A stretch of 22,060 bases of DNA, from contig CAJTNI010000028.1 in NCBI GenBank assembly GCA_910577945.1, positions 217-22,276 of the forward strand, given 5' to 3'. Under the pieces are notes generated by a model. That model was not told where the DNA came from and did not search any database. It was given only the letters and a program-made list of their open reading frames with translations. The position numbers and the translations under genes were made by a program. Below are positions 1 through 7,927 of this stretch, piece by piece. Every line of letters begins with the position of its first letter. The first letter of the stretch is position 1. Source of the stretch: an uncultured Christensenella sp. GTDB lineage: Bacteria; Bacillota; Clostridia; Christensenellales; Pumilibacteraceae.

Positions 1-2
1 CT

Positions 3-1277
3 ATGTGCAGCTACACGGGCTTCGAGGTTCAGGCGCTCAGCCCCGACGGCGATATCTACGACCTCACTCTCGACACGTTCTTTACGCTTGGCGAGGGCGG
101 CGCGGACATCTATGTTCGCAACATCACGTTTGCTCCGTCGGTTGCGGGCGTCAACAGACTTATCGTTCGTATCTTCGACGTAAACGGCGTTAACTCCGTA
201 TACAGCTACGACGTAACCGTTGCGGAAAGCGTAGTCGGCGGCGGCAATACCGTTCGTCCCTCGAACAGCAGCGTTTCCACGATTGCGCCGAGCGGCAACC
301 TTGTGAACGTAAGATACAAGCTGCGCAACGAGGTTATCAACGTTCCGTCCAACGAGGACAGCACCAAAACGTACTATGCCGCGCGTCAAATCAGCGGCGG
401 CGCGTTCTCGCTCATGGGTGCGGAAATCGTAGCCAAGACGCAAGGCACGTACACCGTTTACGACGCATATATCAGCGAAGACAAACTCAACGTAGATACC
501 TTCAAGTTCGAGGACGCCACTTACAGTGACCATTATACCTTCCAGGTAGTGAACAACTCCGCACCCGTCATAGAGGTGCAGGGCGAGTTGCCCGCTTATG
601 AGGCAAAGGGCGCTACTGTCGTTTTGCCGTCGGTGTTCGGATATTCGGAATACGGCAACGCGGAAATCGATATCAAGGTAACGCATAAGGATAAGCCCGT
701 CACGACCAAGTACGACGAAGCTACCAACAGCTACTCGTTCGTCGGCGCAAACGACGGCGCGTATACCGTAGTTTATACCGCGACCTACGCCAATGCCAAG
801 CCTGTCACATTCACGCACACTATCAACGTCGGCGACGTGGAAGGCCCCGAGTTCGAGTACGAGGGCGGCACGCAGGGCAGACAGACCGCGGGTGCAACGT
901 TCGAGTTCGGCACGCTCAAACTCACGGACAGCGAGGAGAGCGAAAGCGGCATAACCATCACCAAAAAGCTTTACGACCCGTCCAAGGAAGAGGTTTCCGA
1001 GGCGACCGTCAGCGGCTCGTACAGAACCTATAAGGACAAGAAGAACAACGATACGGAAATCAAGCTTGACAAGAGCGGCGATTACGAGGTTGTTTACACC
1101 GTTACCGACTCGGTCGGCAACAGCACGGAATTGCGCTACACCATTACGGTTGTAAGAGCCGGTTCGAGCACCCCCACGACGTTTACCACCGTTTCGACGG
1201 TACTCATTATCGTGGCGGTCGTCTTGCTCGCGGGCGTAATAGTGTACGTGGTACGTTTCCGCAAGGTAAAAAAATAA
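3..1277 (+). CDS. C-terminal part of a surface protein with Ig-like repeats and a C-terminal membrane anchor (5' truncated)
   Basis: The reading frame is open to the left edge, so the Met at position 3 is probably internal and the gene starts outside the window. The visible 424 residues are Thr/Ser/Asn/Tyr-rich beta-strand sequence with repeated Ig-like units. Two end in related strands, GAYTVVYTAT (about residue 255) and GDYEVVYTVTD (about 360), each followed by a strand ending in a T-I-N/T-V motif. A third, weaker unit ends near residue 73. A hydrophobic helix (TVLIIVAVVLLAGVIVYVV) is followed by a basic tail RFRKVKK at the C terminus. This is a stop-transfer anchor, not an LPXTG sorting signal, so the protein is inferred to sit in the membrane with its repeats outside. 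The fold resembles HYR/Big-type bacterial Ig domains used in adhesion or polymer binding. No catalytic motif is visible and the exact role is unknown. Confidence 0.75.
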   Translation: MCSYTGFEVQALSPDGDIYDLTLDTFFTLGEGGADIYVRNITFAPSVAGVNRLIVRIFDVNGVNSVYSYDVTVAESVVGGGNTVRPSNSSVSTIAPSGNLVNVRYKLRNEVINVPSNEDSTKTYYAARQISGGAFSLMGAEIVAKTQGTYTVYDAYISEDKLNVDTFKFEDATYSDHYTFQVVNNSAPVIEVQGELPAYEAKGATVVLPSVFGYSEYGNAEIDIKVTHKDKPVTTKYDEATNSYSFVGANDGAYTVVYTATYANAKPVTFTHTINVGDVEGPEFEYEGGTQGRQTAGATFEFGTLKLTDSEESESGITITKKLYDPSKEEVSEATVSGSYRTYKDKKNNDTEIKLDKSGDYEVVYTVTDSVGNSTELRYTITVVRAGSSTPTTFTTVSTVLIIVAVVLLAGVIVYVVRFRKVKK

Positions 1278-1291
1278 TAAACAAAAGAGGG

Positions 1292-1327
1292 TTATAAGCG
1301 GCATACATTGCCGCTTATAATTTGTTT
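1292..1327 (+). terminator. Rho-independent terminator of the surface-protein gene
   Basis: Perfect 11-bp stem: TTATAAGCGGC at 1292-1302 and GCCGCTTATAA at 1310-1320, with a 7-nt loop, followed by TTTGTTT. It begins 14 nt after the stop codon. Confidence 0.9.
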
Positions 1328-1584
1328 GCGCGGCGGCGTTTGCCGCCCAATAATATTGGTCAACGCAATCGCACTCTCGGAAAGCTAATTAAGCATAAAA
1401 CTAACGATAAATCGGTTTTTATCTTTTAATTGCTGTAATGATTTATTCGGCGCATAGCACGGGACGCAATCGGGCGTCATTGTGCCGCATGCTCGAAAAC
1501 AGCCGCGCACACTGTCGAAATCAAGAGCAACGCGTCGCTTATGCGATATACGTTGTTGTCTGCCGTTCGTGCGCGGTACAAGTT
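1328..1584. other. Intergenic stretch, no gene seen
   Basis: The gap between the surface-protein gene and the RnlA-like gene (1278-1635) holds no credible ORF. Besides the terminator there is a small GC hairpin at 1332-1347 (GGCGGC/GCCGCC, no U-tract). There is also a nested hairpin at 1457-1485 (GCAC/GTGC outside GACGC/GCGTC). The middle part, about 1380-1445, is AT-rich. I cannot assign a function to any of these. Confidence 0.5.
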
Positions 1585-1606
1585 TATTCGGTAATCCGAA
1601 TATAAT
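1585..1606 (+). promoter_or_regulatory. Candidate -10 element overlapped by a 7-bp inverted repeat
   Basis: A perfect TATAAT lies at 1601-1606, 30 nt ahead of the ATG at 1636. No good -35 hexamer is found at the expected distance. Instead TATTCGG (1585-1591) and CCGAATA (1596-1602) form an inverted repeat with a 4-nt centre that fills the spacer and touches the -10. This is the geometry of a repressor or activator site; its use as an operator is inference. Confidence 0.4.
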
Positions 1607-1635
1607 AACAAATATAGGCTATTATAGGAGCTATA

Positions 1636-3591
1636 ATGGATAACGTAAGGTATAATATTTCACCGTGCTCGCCTACGGAAGCGCGCGAGTTTATCGATAA
1701 GATAGACGTGAGCGTATACGTTCCCAACGGTGCAATCAAAGCCAACGACCGTTCGCATTACGACAGATATTCATTTTTGTGCAACGAGAACAGAGTGGCG
1801 GTAGTCTACGACACCACCGCGGCGATAATCTCCATAACGGGCAGGCAGGATTATGCCAAAACTCTGCTCGAACTGTTCGCGCCCAACAGCGAAAAATCGA
1901 TAAAGCAATCGACGGTGCCCGCGCAGCAGACTGTGCAAAAGCCCGCGGCGGTCAAGCCCGCTGCCACCGGAGTAGATAATCCCGCGATTGCGGTCGACGG
2001 AAACGCGCCCGGCACGCGCGCTAAGCTGTTTGTGCCGCCCGAGCGCATTCGCCGCCGCACCGAGTTCGCGCCGTCGCCTACGATTATTGCGACGTACCGC
2101 GGCGCGGAGCTTTCCACGGACGAGATTTACCCGCCGCAAATAGTCAAGCGCAGAGCGCCCGAGCCGCCGCGCGAGCAGCCCGAGCGCGGCGTCGGTAGCG
2201 CCAACGGCGCACGCGGCGTCAATATCAACACTGCGTGTGCGGGCGGACGTTCTAACGAACGCACGACTGCGGCATACTTTCAGCCGACGACGGACAAGGT
2301 AATTACGGCGCGCGGCGCGGCGCAATCGGCGTCGGGCGCGGCGGCAGACCCCGCGGGCGCGCCCGTAGTGCGGCGCGCACGCATATCGTTCGGCGACGAG
2401 GAGGACGACGTTCGCGGTTACGGCGCGATGCGTGCGCCTTTGCGCGGCGGCACGGGCGTGTTCGGCGACGACGGCAATGGCGGAAACGGCGGAATTGGCG
2501 GTACCGGAGTTATCGGCGGAAAGGGGGGCAACGGCGGAGTCGCGTTCCACGGCGGCGACGAGGAACTTGTAGACGGCGCAGCGCCGCAGCAGAAGCGCAA
2601 GCGCGGCAGACCGCCCAAGGCGGATAAGGCGGTCGGCGGCGCAGCAGTCAAGGAGACCGCGCCCGCTATATCGGTGCGCAGACGCGGCAGACCGCGGAAA
2701 ATGGACATGGCGCAAAACGACTATGTGAGCGTGGAAACGCCCGTCGCCGCGCCCGAGTACAAGAACGGTTATTCGGTCAAGAACTACCCGCCCGAGGCGC
2801 TCAGCGGCGTGCTTAAACGCCTTAAAGAGGACGGCAAGGGCGTTACGGCGGACAGCACCGAGTTTGCCGGCACTATACAGGAGGTGCGCGCGTACACCGT
2901 AACCGATGCGTCGGGACAAAAGGTGATATTGCGCTACGCCACAAAGAAAATGTCGTTGCAGCTTCAAGGCAAGCGCTCGGAATTGTTCGGCGAGGTGCAG
3001 TCGCAGGTCAGCCGCGACAGCGATTATTCGTCCGCGCTCGAAGGGTATGTTGAGACTGCGGCGGACGGCAAGAACAGCAAGAACAAGGTTTCGGACGTGC
3101 AAGCGCGACTCAAAAAGCGGCTGCCGACGGCATTCTCGTACCTGTCCGAGCAGTCGCGCATCGACTTTTCGTACGGGATACACGATTTCGGCATGAGCGA
3201 CTTGAAGCTGTCCGATTATTCGGTGCTGTTAGTGCCCGCGTTCAGGGGGTTGGAGCGGTTTATATTCGACCTGCAACGCGCCGAGGGCATACGCGTCAAA
3301 ATGATAGGTCAGGCGTTCGACAAGGACGATTTTGGCAATTATATATTAAAGAGCGGGTACACGCAGCGCATCAACAGCGTAATCTACGCCGAGGTCATGG
3401 TCGCGCTGTATACCGAGTATTTTTCCCGCCGCAATTTCTTTGCGCATTCGGACAATACCGACGGCGGCGAATCGCGGTCGATAACCGACCGCGCCGTGGC
3501 AAAGCGCATATTCGACAACCTTTTGGATTTGGTGGAGTACAACGCCAAAAAATTAAAGGAAATAGGCTTTTCCGTCGATAAGGCGGATTAG
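1636..3591 (+). CDS. RnlA-like (RNase LS family) HEPN-type putative ribonuclease with an AT-hook linker
   Basis: The 651-aa product starts at ATG with TAGGAG 5 nt upstream. Residues 1-90 form a small alpha/beta domain. Residues about 91-385 are low-complexity: Ala/Pro/Arg-rich, with a Gly-rich run at 271-308 and two AT-hook cores, RGRP at 323-326 and 350-353. Residues about 390-470 form a second alpha/beta domain containing the string LQLQGKR. The C-terminal helical domain (about 490-645) carries R599-N-F-F-A-H604, an Rx4H motif typical of HEPN RNases. Domain order and local wording (LQxQG, a D-Y-x-LL-x-P segment, ERF/helix, Rx4H) match my recollection of E. coli RnlA, an mRNA endonuclease toxin of about 357 aa. 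The extra 300-residue linker is unusual. No RnlB-type antitoxin ORF flanks it. An alternative is a nucleoid-associated HEPN protein without toxin function. Confidence 0.65.
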   Translation: MDNVRYNISPCSPTEAREFIDKIDVSVYVPNGAIKANDRSHYDRYSFLCNENRVAVVYDTTAAIISITGRQDYAKTLLELFAPNSEKSIKQSTVPAQQTVQKPAAVKPAATGVDNPAIAVDGNAPGTRAKLFVPPERIRRRTEFAPSPTIIATYRGAELSTDEIYPPQIVKRRAPEPPREQPERGVGSANGARGVNINTACAGGRSNERTTAAYFQPTTDKVITARGAAQSASGAAADPAGAPVVRRARISFGDEEDDVRGYGAMRAPLRGGTGVFGDDGNGGNGGIGGTGVIGGKGGNGGVAFHGGDEELVDGAAPQQKRKRGRPPKADKAVGGAAVKETAPAISVRRRGRPRKMDMAQNDYVSVETPVAAPEYKNGYSVKNYPPEALSGVLKRLKEDGKGVTADSTEFAGTIQEVRAYTVTDASGQKVILRYATKKMSLQLQGKRSELFGEVQSQVSRDSDYSSALEGYVETAADGKNSKNKVSDVQARLKKRLPTAFSYLSEQSRIDFSYGIHDFGMSDLKLSDYSVLLVPAFRGLERFIFDLQRAEGIRVKMIGQAFDKDDFGNYILKSGYTQRINSVIYAEVMVALYTEYFSRRNFFAHSDNTDGGESRSITDRAVAKRIFDNLLDLVEYNAKKLKEIGFSVDKAD

Positions 3592-3633
3592 CGCAATCGG
3601 TTGCGGAAGCGAAAGCAGGTCGGTACGGTAAAC

Positions 3634-3657
3634 ACGTCGCCGCGCGCGCGGCGACGT
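3634..3657. repeat. Perfect 24-bp GC palindrome in the pyrG upstream region
   Basis: Positions 3634-3657 read the same on both strands (ACGTCGCCGCGC and its complement). The palindrome lies in the 127-nt gap before the CTP synthase gene. As RNA it would fold into a very stable hairpin, but no U-tract follows, so it is not a standard terminator. It could be a dyad operator, a transcript-stabilising hairpin or chance in CG-rich DNA. Confidence 0.6.
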
Positions 3658-3690
3658 TCGGCGCGGCGGCAAATACAAGCGTAAAACTCT

Positions 3691-3721
3691 AAGGAGGACG
3701 GAGCGCAAGCTCTATATTATG
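3691..3721 (+). promoter_or_regulatory. Distant Shine-Dalgarno of pyrG with an intervening GNRA hairpin
   Basis: The strong AAGGAGG (3691-3697) is 21 nt from the ATG at 3719, too far for normal use. Between them GAGC (3701-3704), loop GCAA (a GNRA tetraloop) and GCTC (3709-3712) form a hairpin, extended by a G-U pair at 3700/3713. Folding it leaves an effective spacing of about 7 nt. No other start in frame fits the PyrG N-terminus better. Confidence 0.55.
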
Positions 3722-5287
3722 TCAAAGTTCATTTTTGTAACGGGCGGTGTCGTGTCCGGATTGGGCAAGGGAATTACCGCGGCGAGCATGGCGATGCTCA
3801 TCAAGGCGCAGGGCTACACGGTCGATATGATTAAGTTCGACCCGTACTTTAACGTCGATTCGCTGTATCTCAGTCCGTTCCAGCACGGCGAGGTTTTCGT
3901 CACCGACGACGGCGGCGAGGGCGACTTGGTGCTCGGGCATTACGAGCGGTTTTTGGACCAAAATCTTTCCGAAAACACCAATATCACCAGCGGCAAGATT
4001 TACAGGTCGGTTATCGAGCGCGAGCGCGAGGGCGCGTACGACGGCGAATCCGTACAGGTCGTGCCGCATATAACCGACGAAATCAAGCGCACGCTGTTCA
4101 GGCTCGACAGACCCGAAACGGACGTCGTGGTGTGCGAGATAGGCGGCGTGGTCGGCGATATAGAAAACCACCCGTACTTGGAGGCGATTCGTCAATGCCG
4201 CGCGACGCTCGGCAAGGGTAACGCCGTGTACATACACGTTACGTACGTGCCCATGATAGAAATGAGCGGCGAGCACAAGACCAAGCCCACGCAAAACTCG
4301 GTCAAGGAGATGCAAAATATCGGCATTCAGCCCGATATAATAGTTTGCCGTTCGGACTACGCGCTCGACGAGAGCTCCAAGGACAAGTTGAAGCTGTTTT
4401 GCAACGTCGACGCCGATTGCATAATCGAAAGCGTAACCACCGAAAACCTCTATCAAGTGCCTTTGCGCTTGCATGAGCAAAATTTTGCGGGCGTCGCTTT
4501 GAGAAAGCTCAAAATGGAAGTTCGCGAGCCGCAGCTCGCCGCTTGGACGGATATGTGCGCTCGCGCCGAAAAGGCGAAAAATTCCGACAAGAAGCTCAAA
4601 ATAGCGCTCGTCGGCAAGTATACCGACAAGGCGACGGCGTATCAGTCGTTGACCGACGCGTTGAATACCGCGGGGCTGCTCAAAAACCGCGCGGTGGAAA
4701 TTACGCTCGTGTCGAGCGAACGCTTGGAGACCGACGCCGATTTGCTCAAAGGCTATGACGGCATAGTAATCGCGCCGGGGTTCGGCAAGCGCGGGTTCGA
4801 CGGCAAGCTCGTCGCGGCTAAGTTCGCGCGCACCAATGACGTGCCGTGCTTGATGATAGGGCTGGGCGCGGAAGCGGCGCTTGTCGAGTTTGCGCGCGAC
4901 GTGTGCCAAATGACGGGCGCGGATTCGCAGGAGTTCGAGACCGACACGCCGTACCCCGTAGTGTGCTACGTCGAGCCGAAAATGCTCAAAAAAGGCTCGT
5001 TCCCGTCGCTCATTACGCCGGGCACGTACCTCAGCCGCATATACGGCGGCTCTACGGTTAGCGAGCGTCACCGCCACAGATACGATTTCGGCGGCAATTA
5101 CGAGCAGTTGTTTTTAAAGTACGGGCTTGTGTTCTCGGCGCATTCGCCGACGGGCGTGCCCGAGGCGTTCGAGATACCGACGAACAAGTTCTTTATCGGA
5201 ACTATATTCCACCCCGAATACAGCTCGCGCCTGTTGAGCGCGCACCCGCTTTTCGTCGAGTTCATTAAGGTAATCGGCGGCAAATAA
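3719..5287 (+). CDS. pyrG: CTP synthase homologue lacking the glutaminase Cys
   Basis: This 522-aa protein aligns end to end with CTP synthase (usually about 535 aa), which aminates UTP to CTP using ATP and Gln-derived ammonia. The synthetase half (1-265) has the P-loop SGLGKGI with K17, KFDPY at 39-43, QHGEVFV at 55-61, D69 and E140 (the Mg-binding positions). The class I glutaminase half (about 290-522) keeps ERHRHRY and FHPE (H498, E500). However, the nucleophile elbow, normally G-I-C-L-G, reads M-I-G-L-G, so the Cys is G381. The oxyanion motif GGFG reads PGFG (353-356). The usual PGTMSP segment of the synthetase active site reads SLYLSP. By family knowledge, loss of this Cys abolishes Gln hydrolysis, so I infer an ammonia-dependent or regulatory paralogue. 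The gene is monocistronic or follows the RnlA-like gene by 127 nt. Confidence 0.85.
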   Translation: MSKFIFVTGGVVSGLGKGITAASMAMLIKAQGYTVDMIKFDPYFNVDSLYLSPFQHGEVFVTDDGGEGDLVLGHYERFLDQNLSENTNITSGKIYRSVIEREREGAYDGESVQVVPHITDEIKRTLFRLDRPETDVVVCEIGGVVGDIENHPYLEAIRQCRATLGKGNAVYIHVTYVPMIEMSGEHKTKPTQNSVKEMQNIGIQPDIIVCRSDYALDESSKDKLKLFCNVDADCIIESVTTENLYQVPLRLHEQNFAGVALRKLKMEVREPQLAAWTDMCARAEKAKNSDKKLKIALVGKYTDKATAYQSLTDALNTAGLLKNRAVEITLVSSERLETDADLLKGYDGIVIAPGFGKRGFDGKLVAAKFARTNDVPCLMIGLGAEAALVEFARDVCQMTGADSQEFETDTPYPVVCYVEPKMLKKGSFPSLITPGTYLSRIYGGSTVSERHRHRYDFGGNYEQLFLKYGLVFSAHSPTGVPEAFEIPTNKFFIGTIFHPEYSSRLLSAHPLFVEFIKVIGGK

Positions 5288-5301
5288 ATATCGTAAACAA
5301 A

Positions 5302-5334
5302 CCCCGTTCGCGCAGCAGCGCGAGCGGGGTTTTT
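5302..5334. terminator. Bidirectional terminator between pyrG and the convergent membrane-protein gene
   Basis: A 12-bp stem (5302-5313 with 5318-5329, one G-U pair, loop AGCA) is followed by TTTTT on the plus strand. It is preceded by AAACAAA, which gives a T-rich tail on the minus strand. It can serve pyrG (+) and the gene ending at 5358 (-). Confidence 0.9.
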
Positions 5335-5357
5335 GCATCGAACGATATACCAATAGG

Positions 5358-5894
5358 TTAAATGTCGCACACGTTGCGCTTTGCCAATTCGGCAAGCCCG
5401 CGAACGTATCTATTGAAATCGGCGTTTACGGGTAGGTTTTTTTCGGGCGCGAACTCTATTTCGTCGGCTATATCGAAAAACACGGATAAGTTTCCTTCGT
5501 AGACCTTGTAGCCTTTGGCTATGCTTTTAAGGTGCATTTTGATTATTTTCGGGTCGAATTCGTAAAACTTGCGCGGGTCGTTCGTCAAAAATTCGTAGCG
5601 CGCGTAATTCAGCTGCTTTATGCGCTTAATCAAATCCGCGGCGATTGCGCGGTCGGCTTCCGTGACTGCGCCGTATAACGTTTGCGCCAAGCGGCGGCGT
5701 TGCGCCCGCATAATCACGAACGTGATTACGGCGGCGATTATCACGGTGCAAACGAGGACAAGCGCTATTATGCAGTGCGTTTTGAGTTCCGACCTTGCCG
5801 CAACGCACAAGTATGTGAGCGCGCCCGCAAACAGCGCGAATAGTACGACCGTGATTATTGTATCTTTTCTGTTAAAGCGTTCCGATTCGTTCAT
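5358..5894 (-). CDS. Hypothetical protein with two N-terminal membrane helices
   Basis: I do not recognise this 178-aa product. Two hydrophobic helices (about residues 12-32 and 40-62) are separated by a short loop and followed by a basic stretch MRAQRRR. This predicts a hairpin in the membrane with the remaining 115 residues in the cytoplasm. The soluble part is charged and alpha/beta-like with YEF and FYEF motifs and no cysteines or histidines arranged as an active site. The ATG at 5894 has no clear Shine-Dalgarno. The gene converges on pyrG across a shared terminator and has its own possible promoter about 160 nt upstream. The membrane segments make a real gene likely; function cannot be stated. 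Confidence 0.65.
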   Translation of the reverse strand: MNESERFNRKDTIITVVLFALFAGALTYLCVAARSELKTHCIIALVLVCTVIIAAVITFVIMRAQRRRLAQTLYGAVTEADRAIAADLIKRIKQLNYARYEFLTNDPRKFYEFDPKIIKMHLKSIAKGYKVYEGNLSVFFDIADEIEFAPEKNLPVNADFNRYVRGLAELAKRNVCDI

Positions 5895-6051
5895 GATAGC
5901 TTATTATGCGGCATAGCCGCGGCGGCGCATTTTCGCGATAATGCGCGGATAAACGTGCGGGTAGGTGAGTTTTTCGGGCATGCGGTTTTGCCGTTATGAC
6001 GTGCGACGATAACAACGAATTTCAATAGCGCGTCGTCTGCCGTGTCGTAAC

Positions 6052-6081
6052 ATTTTAGTATACGCTCGCCGTGACTGTCAA
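6052..6081 (-). promoter_or_regulatory. Possible promoter for the 178-aa membrane-protein gene
   Basis: On the minus strand a perfect TTGACA (6081-6076) is followed after 18 nt by TAAAAT (6057-6052). A transcript from here would have a leader of about 150 nt before the start codon at 5894. The rest of the 260-nt gap (5895-6154) shows nothing else. Confidence 0.45.
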
Positions 6082-6154
6082 ATTTTCGGGGTGCGCAAAG
6101 CGTTTAAATGCGCTATAAATTCCTGTTCCGTAAGCACCTATTCTCGGCATGAGC

Positions 6155-7903
6155 TTATAAATTTTTGAACTGATAGTCGTACAACGTTTTGTACAGCCCG
6201 CCGCGCGCGATTAGCGCGTCGTGCGTGCCGCGCTCCTCCACGCCGTCCTGCGTGATTACAATTATCTCGTCGGCGTTTTTAACCGTGGACAGGCGGTGCG
6301 CCACGACGAGCGTGGTGCGCCCTTCGGACAGCTTGCCGAGCGCGTCTTGAATGAGCATTTCCGTGGCGTTGTCGAGCGCGCTTGTCGCCTCGTCGAGAAT
6401 GAGTATGGGCGGGTTTTTGAGGAACGCGCGCGCAATGGACACGCGCTGCTTTTGTCCGCCCGAAAGCTTGACGCCGCGCTCGCCGACGCTTGTTTCGTAG
6501 CCGTTCGGCAGGCTCATGATATAGTCGTGAATGTTCGCTTTTTGCGCGGCGGCGACGATTTGTTCGTCGGTCGCGTCAAAGTCGCCGTAGGCGATATTTT
6601 CCTTGATTGTGCCGTTAAAGAGGAACACGTCCTGCTGCACTATTCCTATGTTCTTGCGCAATGCAAATCGGCTGAGCTCGCGCACGTCGTAGCCGTCCAC
6701 GGTGATGCTGCCGCCGTCTATCTCGTAAAAGCGGGGTATAAGATGGCACAGCGTGGTCTTGCCGCCGCCGCTCGGCCCGACGAGCGCAATGGTCTTGCCC
6801 GCGGGAATGCGCATGGAGAAATCGCGTATGACGGCGTTTTCCTCGCCGTCGTTCTTGTAGCCGAACGTAACGCCGTCGAACACGATATCGCCGCGCAGCA
6901 CGTCGGGCGATATCGCCGTGTCGCTCTCGATTTCGGTCGGCTCGTCCATAATATCGCAAAAGCGTTTAAAGCCCGTCGCGCCCTCTTGGATTTGGTCGTA
7001 AATGGTGGTAAGCGTGCGAATGGGCGTAATCAGCGTGCTTATGTACAGCACGAACGCCGTAAACTCGCCGCCGTCGATTTTGCCGTAATAGAAGAACAGC
7101 CCGCCCGCGAGCAGTACGGCAAAATACAAAAAGTCGGTGAGGAAATTCATCGACGAATAAAATTCGCCCATGACCTTGAACTGTCGGCTTTTGGTCTTGA
7201 CAAAGTACGAATTGCCGCGCTCGAACTTTTCGCTCTCGTGCGCTTGGGCGTTGTACGCGCGCGTAACGCGCATGCCCGAAATCGCGCTTTCGATATCGGC
7301 GTTTATTTCGCCCTGCGCGACGCGCACCTCTTTGTAGACGCGCCCCATGCGCTTGCGCATCAGTATTGCGTACACCGCGATAAACGGAATAAACGCAAAG
7401 ACGATAAGCGACAGATACACGTTGATAAAAGCGAGCAGTATAAACGCGCCGATAATCGTAATAACCGAAAGGAACACGTCCTCCGGTCCGTGGTGGGCGA
7501 GCTCGGATACTTGGAACAGGTCGTTGGTCATGCGGCTCATGATTACGCCCGTTTTGTTATCGTCGAAATAGGCGAACGGCAAACGCTGCAAGTGCGAAAA
7601 CAGCGCGCGGCGCATGTCCGCCTGCATGCGCGCGCCGACGATATGCCCCCAGCATTGCAAAAAATAACTGAGCCCCGCCTTGATTACGTAAAAGCCCAAA
7701 AGCAGCCCCGCCGCGCCGAGCAGCATGGTTATAAGACGGTTGGGCACGTAATTATTGATTATTTCCTTTGTCACGTACGGGTAGACGAGGTTGAACACCG
7801 ATATCATAAACGCGCACAGCATGTCGATTATAAACAGCGTTTTGTGCGGCTTGTAATACCGTGCAAAGCGTCGCAGCAGCCCGTGCTTTTTTGTTTTTTG
7901 CAT
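6155..7903 (-). CDS. ABC exporter half-transporter (fused membrane and ATPase domains)
   Basis: The 582-aa protein has the classic exporter layout. Six hydrophobic helices lie between residues about 20 and 300, followed by a nucleotide-binding domain (about 338-582). The ATPase motifs are all intact: Walker A GPSGGGKTT (376-384), Q-loop QQDVFLF (423-429), signature LSGGQ (480-484), Walker B ILILDEATSALD (500-511) and the H-loop H536 in VAHRLST. It should work as a dimer, a homodimer unless a partner lies elsewhere, exporting lipids, drugs or peptides (MsbA/LmrA/YwjA type). Substrate cannot be read from sequence. It lies 24 nt downstream of purA on the same strand, so it is probably cotranscribed. 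No Shine-Dalgarno is obvious, suggesting coupling or weak initiation. Confidence 0.9.
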   Translation of the reverse strand: MQKTKKHGLLRRFARYYKPHKTLFIIDMLCAFMISVFNLVYPYVTKEIINNYVPNRLITMLLGAAGLLLGFYVIKAGLSYFLQCWGHIVGARMQADMRRALFSHLQRLPFAYFDDNKTGVIMSRMTNDLFQVSELAHHGPEDVFLSVITIIGAFILLAFINVYLSLIVFAFIPFIAVYAILMRKRMGRVYKEVRVAQGEINADIESAISGMRVTRAYNAQAHESEKFERGNSYFVKTKSRQFKVMGEFYSSMNFLTDFLYFAVLLAGGLFFYYGKIDGGEFTAFVLYISTLITPIRTLTTIYDQIQEGATGFKRFCDIMDEPTEIESDTAISPDVLRGDIVFDGVTFGYKNDGEENAVIRDFSMRIPAGKTIALVGPSGGGKTTLCHLIPRFYEIDGGSITVDGYDVRELSRFALRKNIGIVQQDVFLFNGTIKENIAYGDFDATDEQIVAAAQKANIHDYIMSLPNGYETSVGERGVKLSGGQKQRVSIARAFLKNPPILILDEATSALDNATEMLIQDALGKLSEGRTTLVVAHRLSTVKNADEIIVITQDGVEERGTHDALIARGGLYKTLYDYQFKNL

Positions 7904-7927
7904 AGCTTCGGTCGATAGTTAAAACGG

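Noticed and set aside
1457..1485. Nested hairpin before the RnlA-like gene considered as a riboswitch or small RNA
   Set aside because: It lies upstream of the only -10 candidate, has no terminator or ribosome-site overlap, and the stems are short.
2446..2560. Gly-rich stretch in the RnlA-like protein considered as a collagen-like or PE_PGRS-type domain
   Set aside because: It lacks regular G-x-y triplets and is short; it reads as part of a disordered linker.
1771..3183. Minus-strand 470-aa ORF opposite the RnlA-like gene, considered as a possible antitoxin
   Set aside because: Its composition is Arg/Leu/Ala-rich shadow sequence, it has no ribosome site, and it does not resemble RnlB.
6221..7918. 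Long plus-strand ORF (565 aa) opposite the ABC exporter
   Set aside because: It is a frame shadow: the minus strand encodes an exporter with every motif intact, and the plus product is Arg/Ala/His-rich with no recognisable domain.
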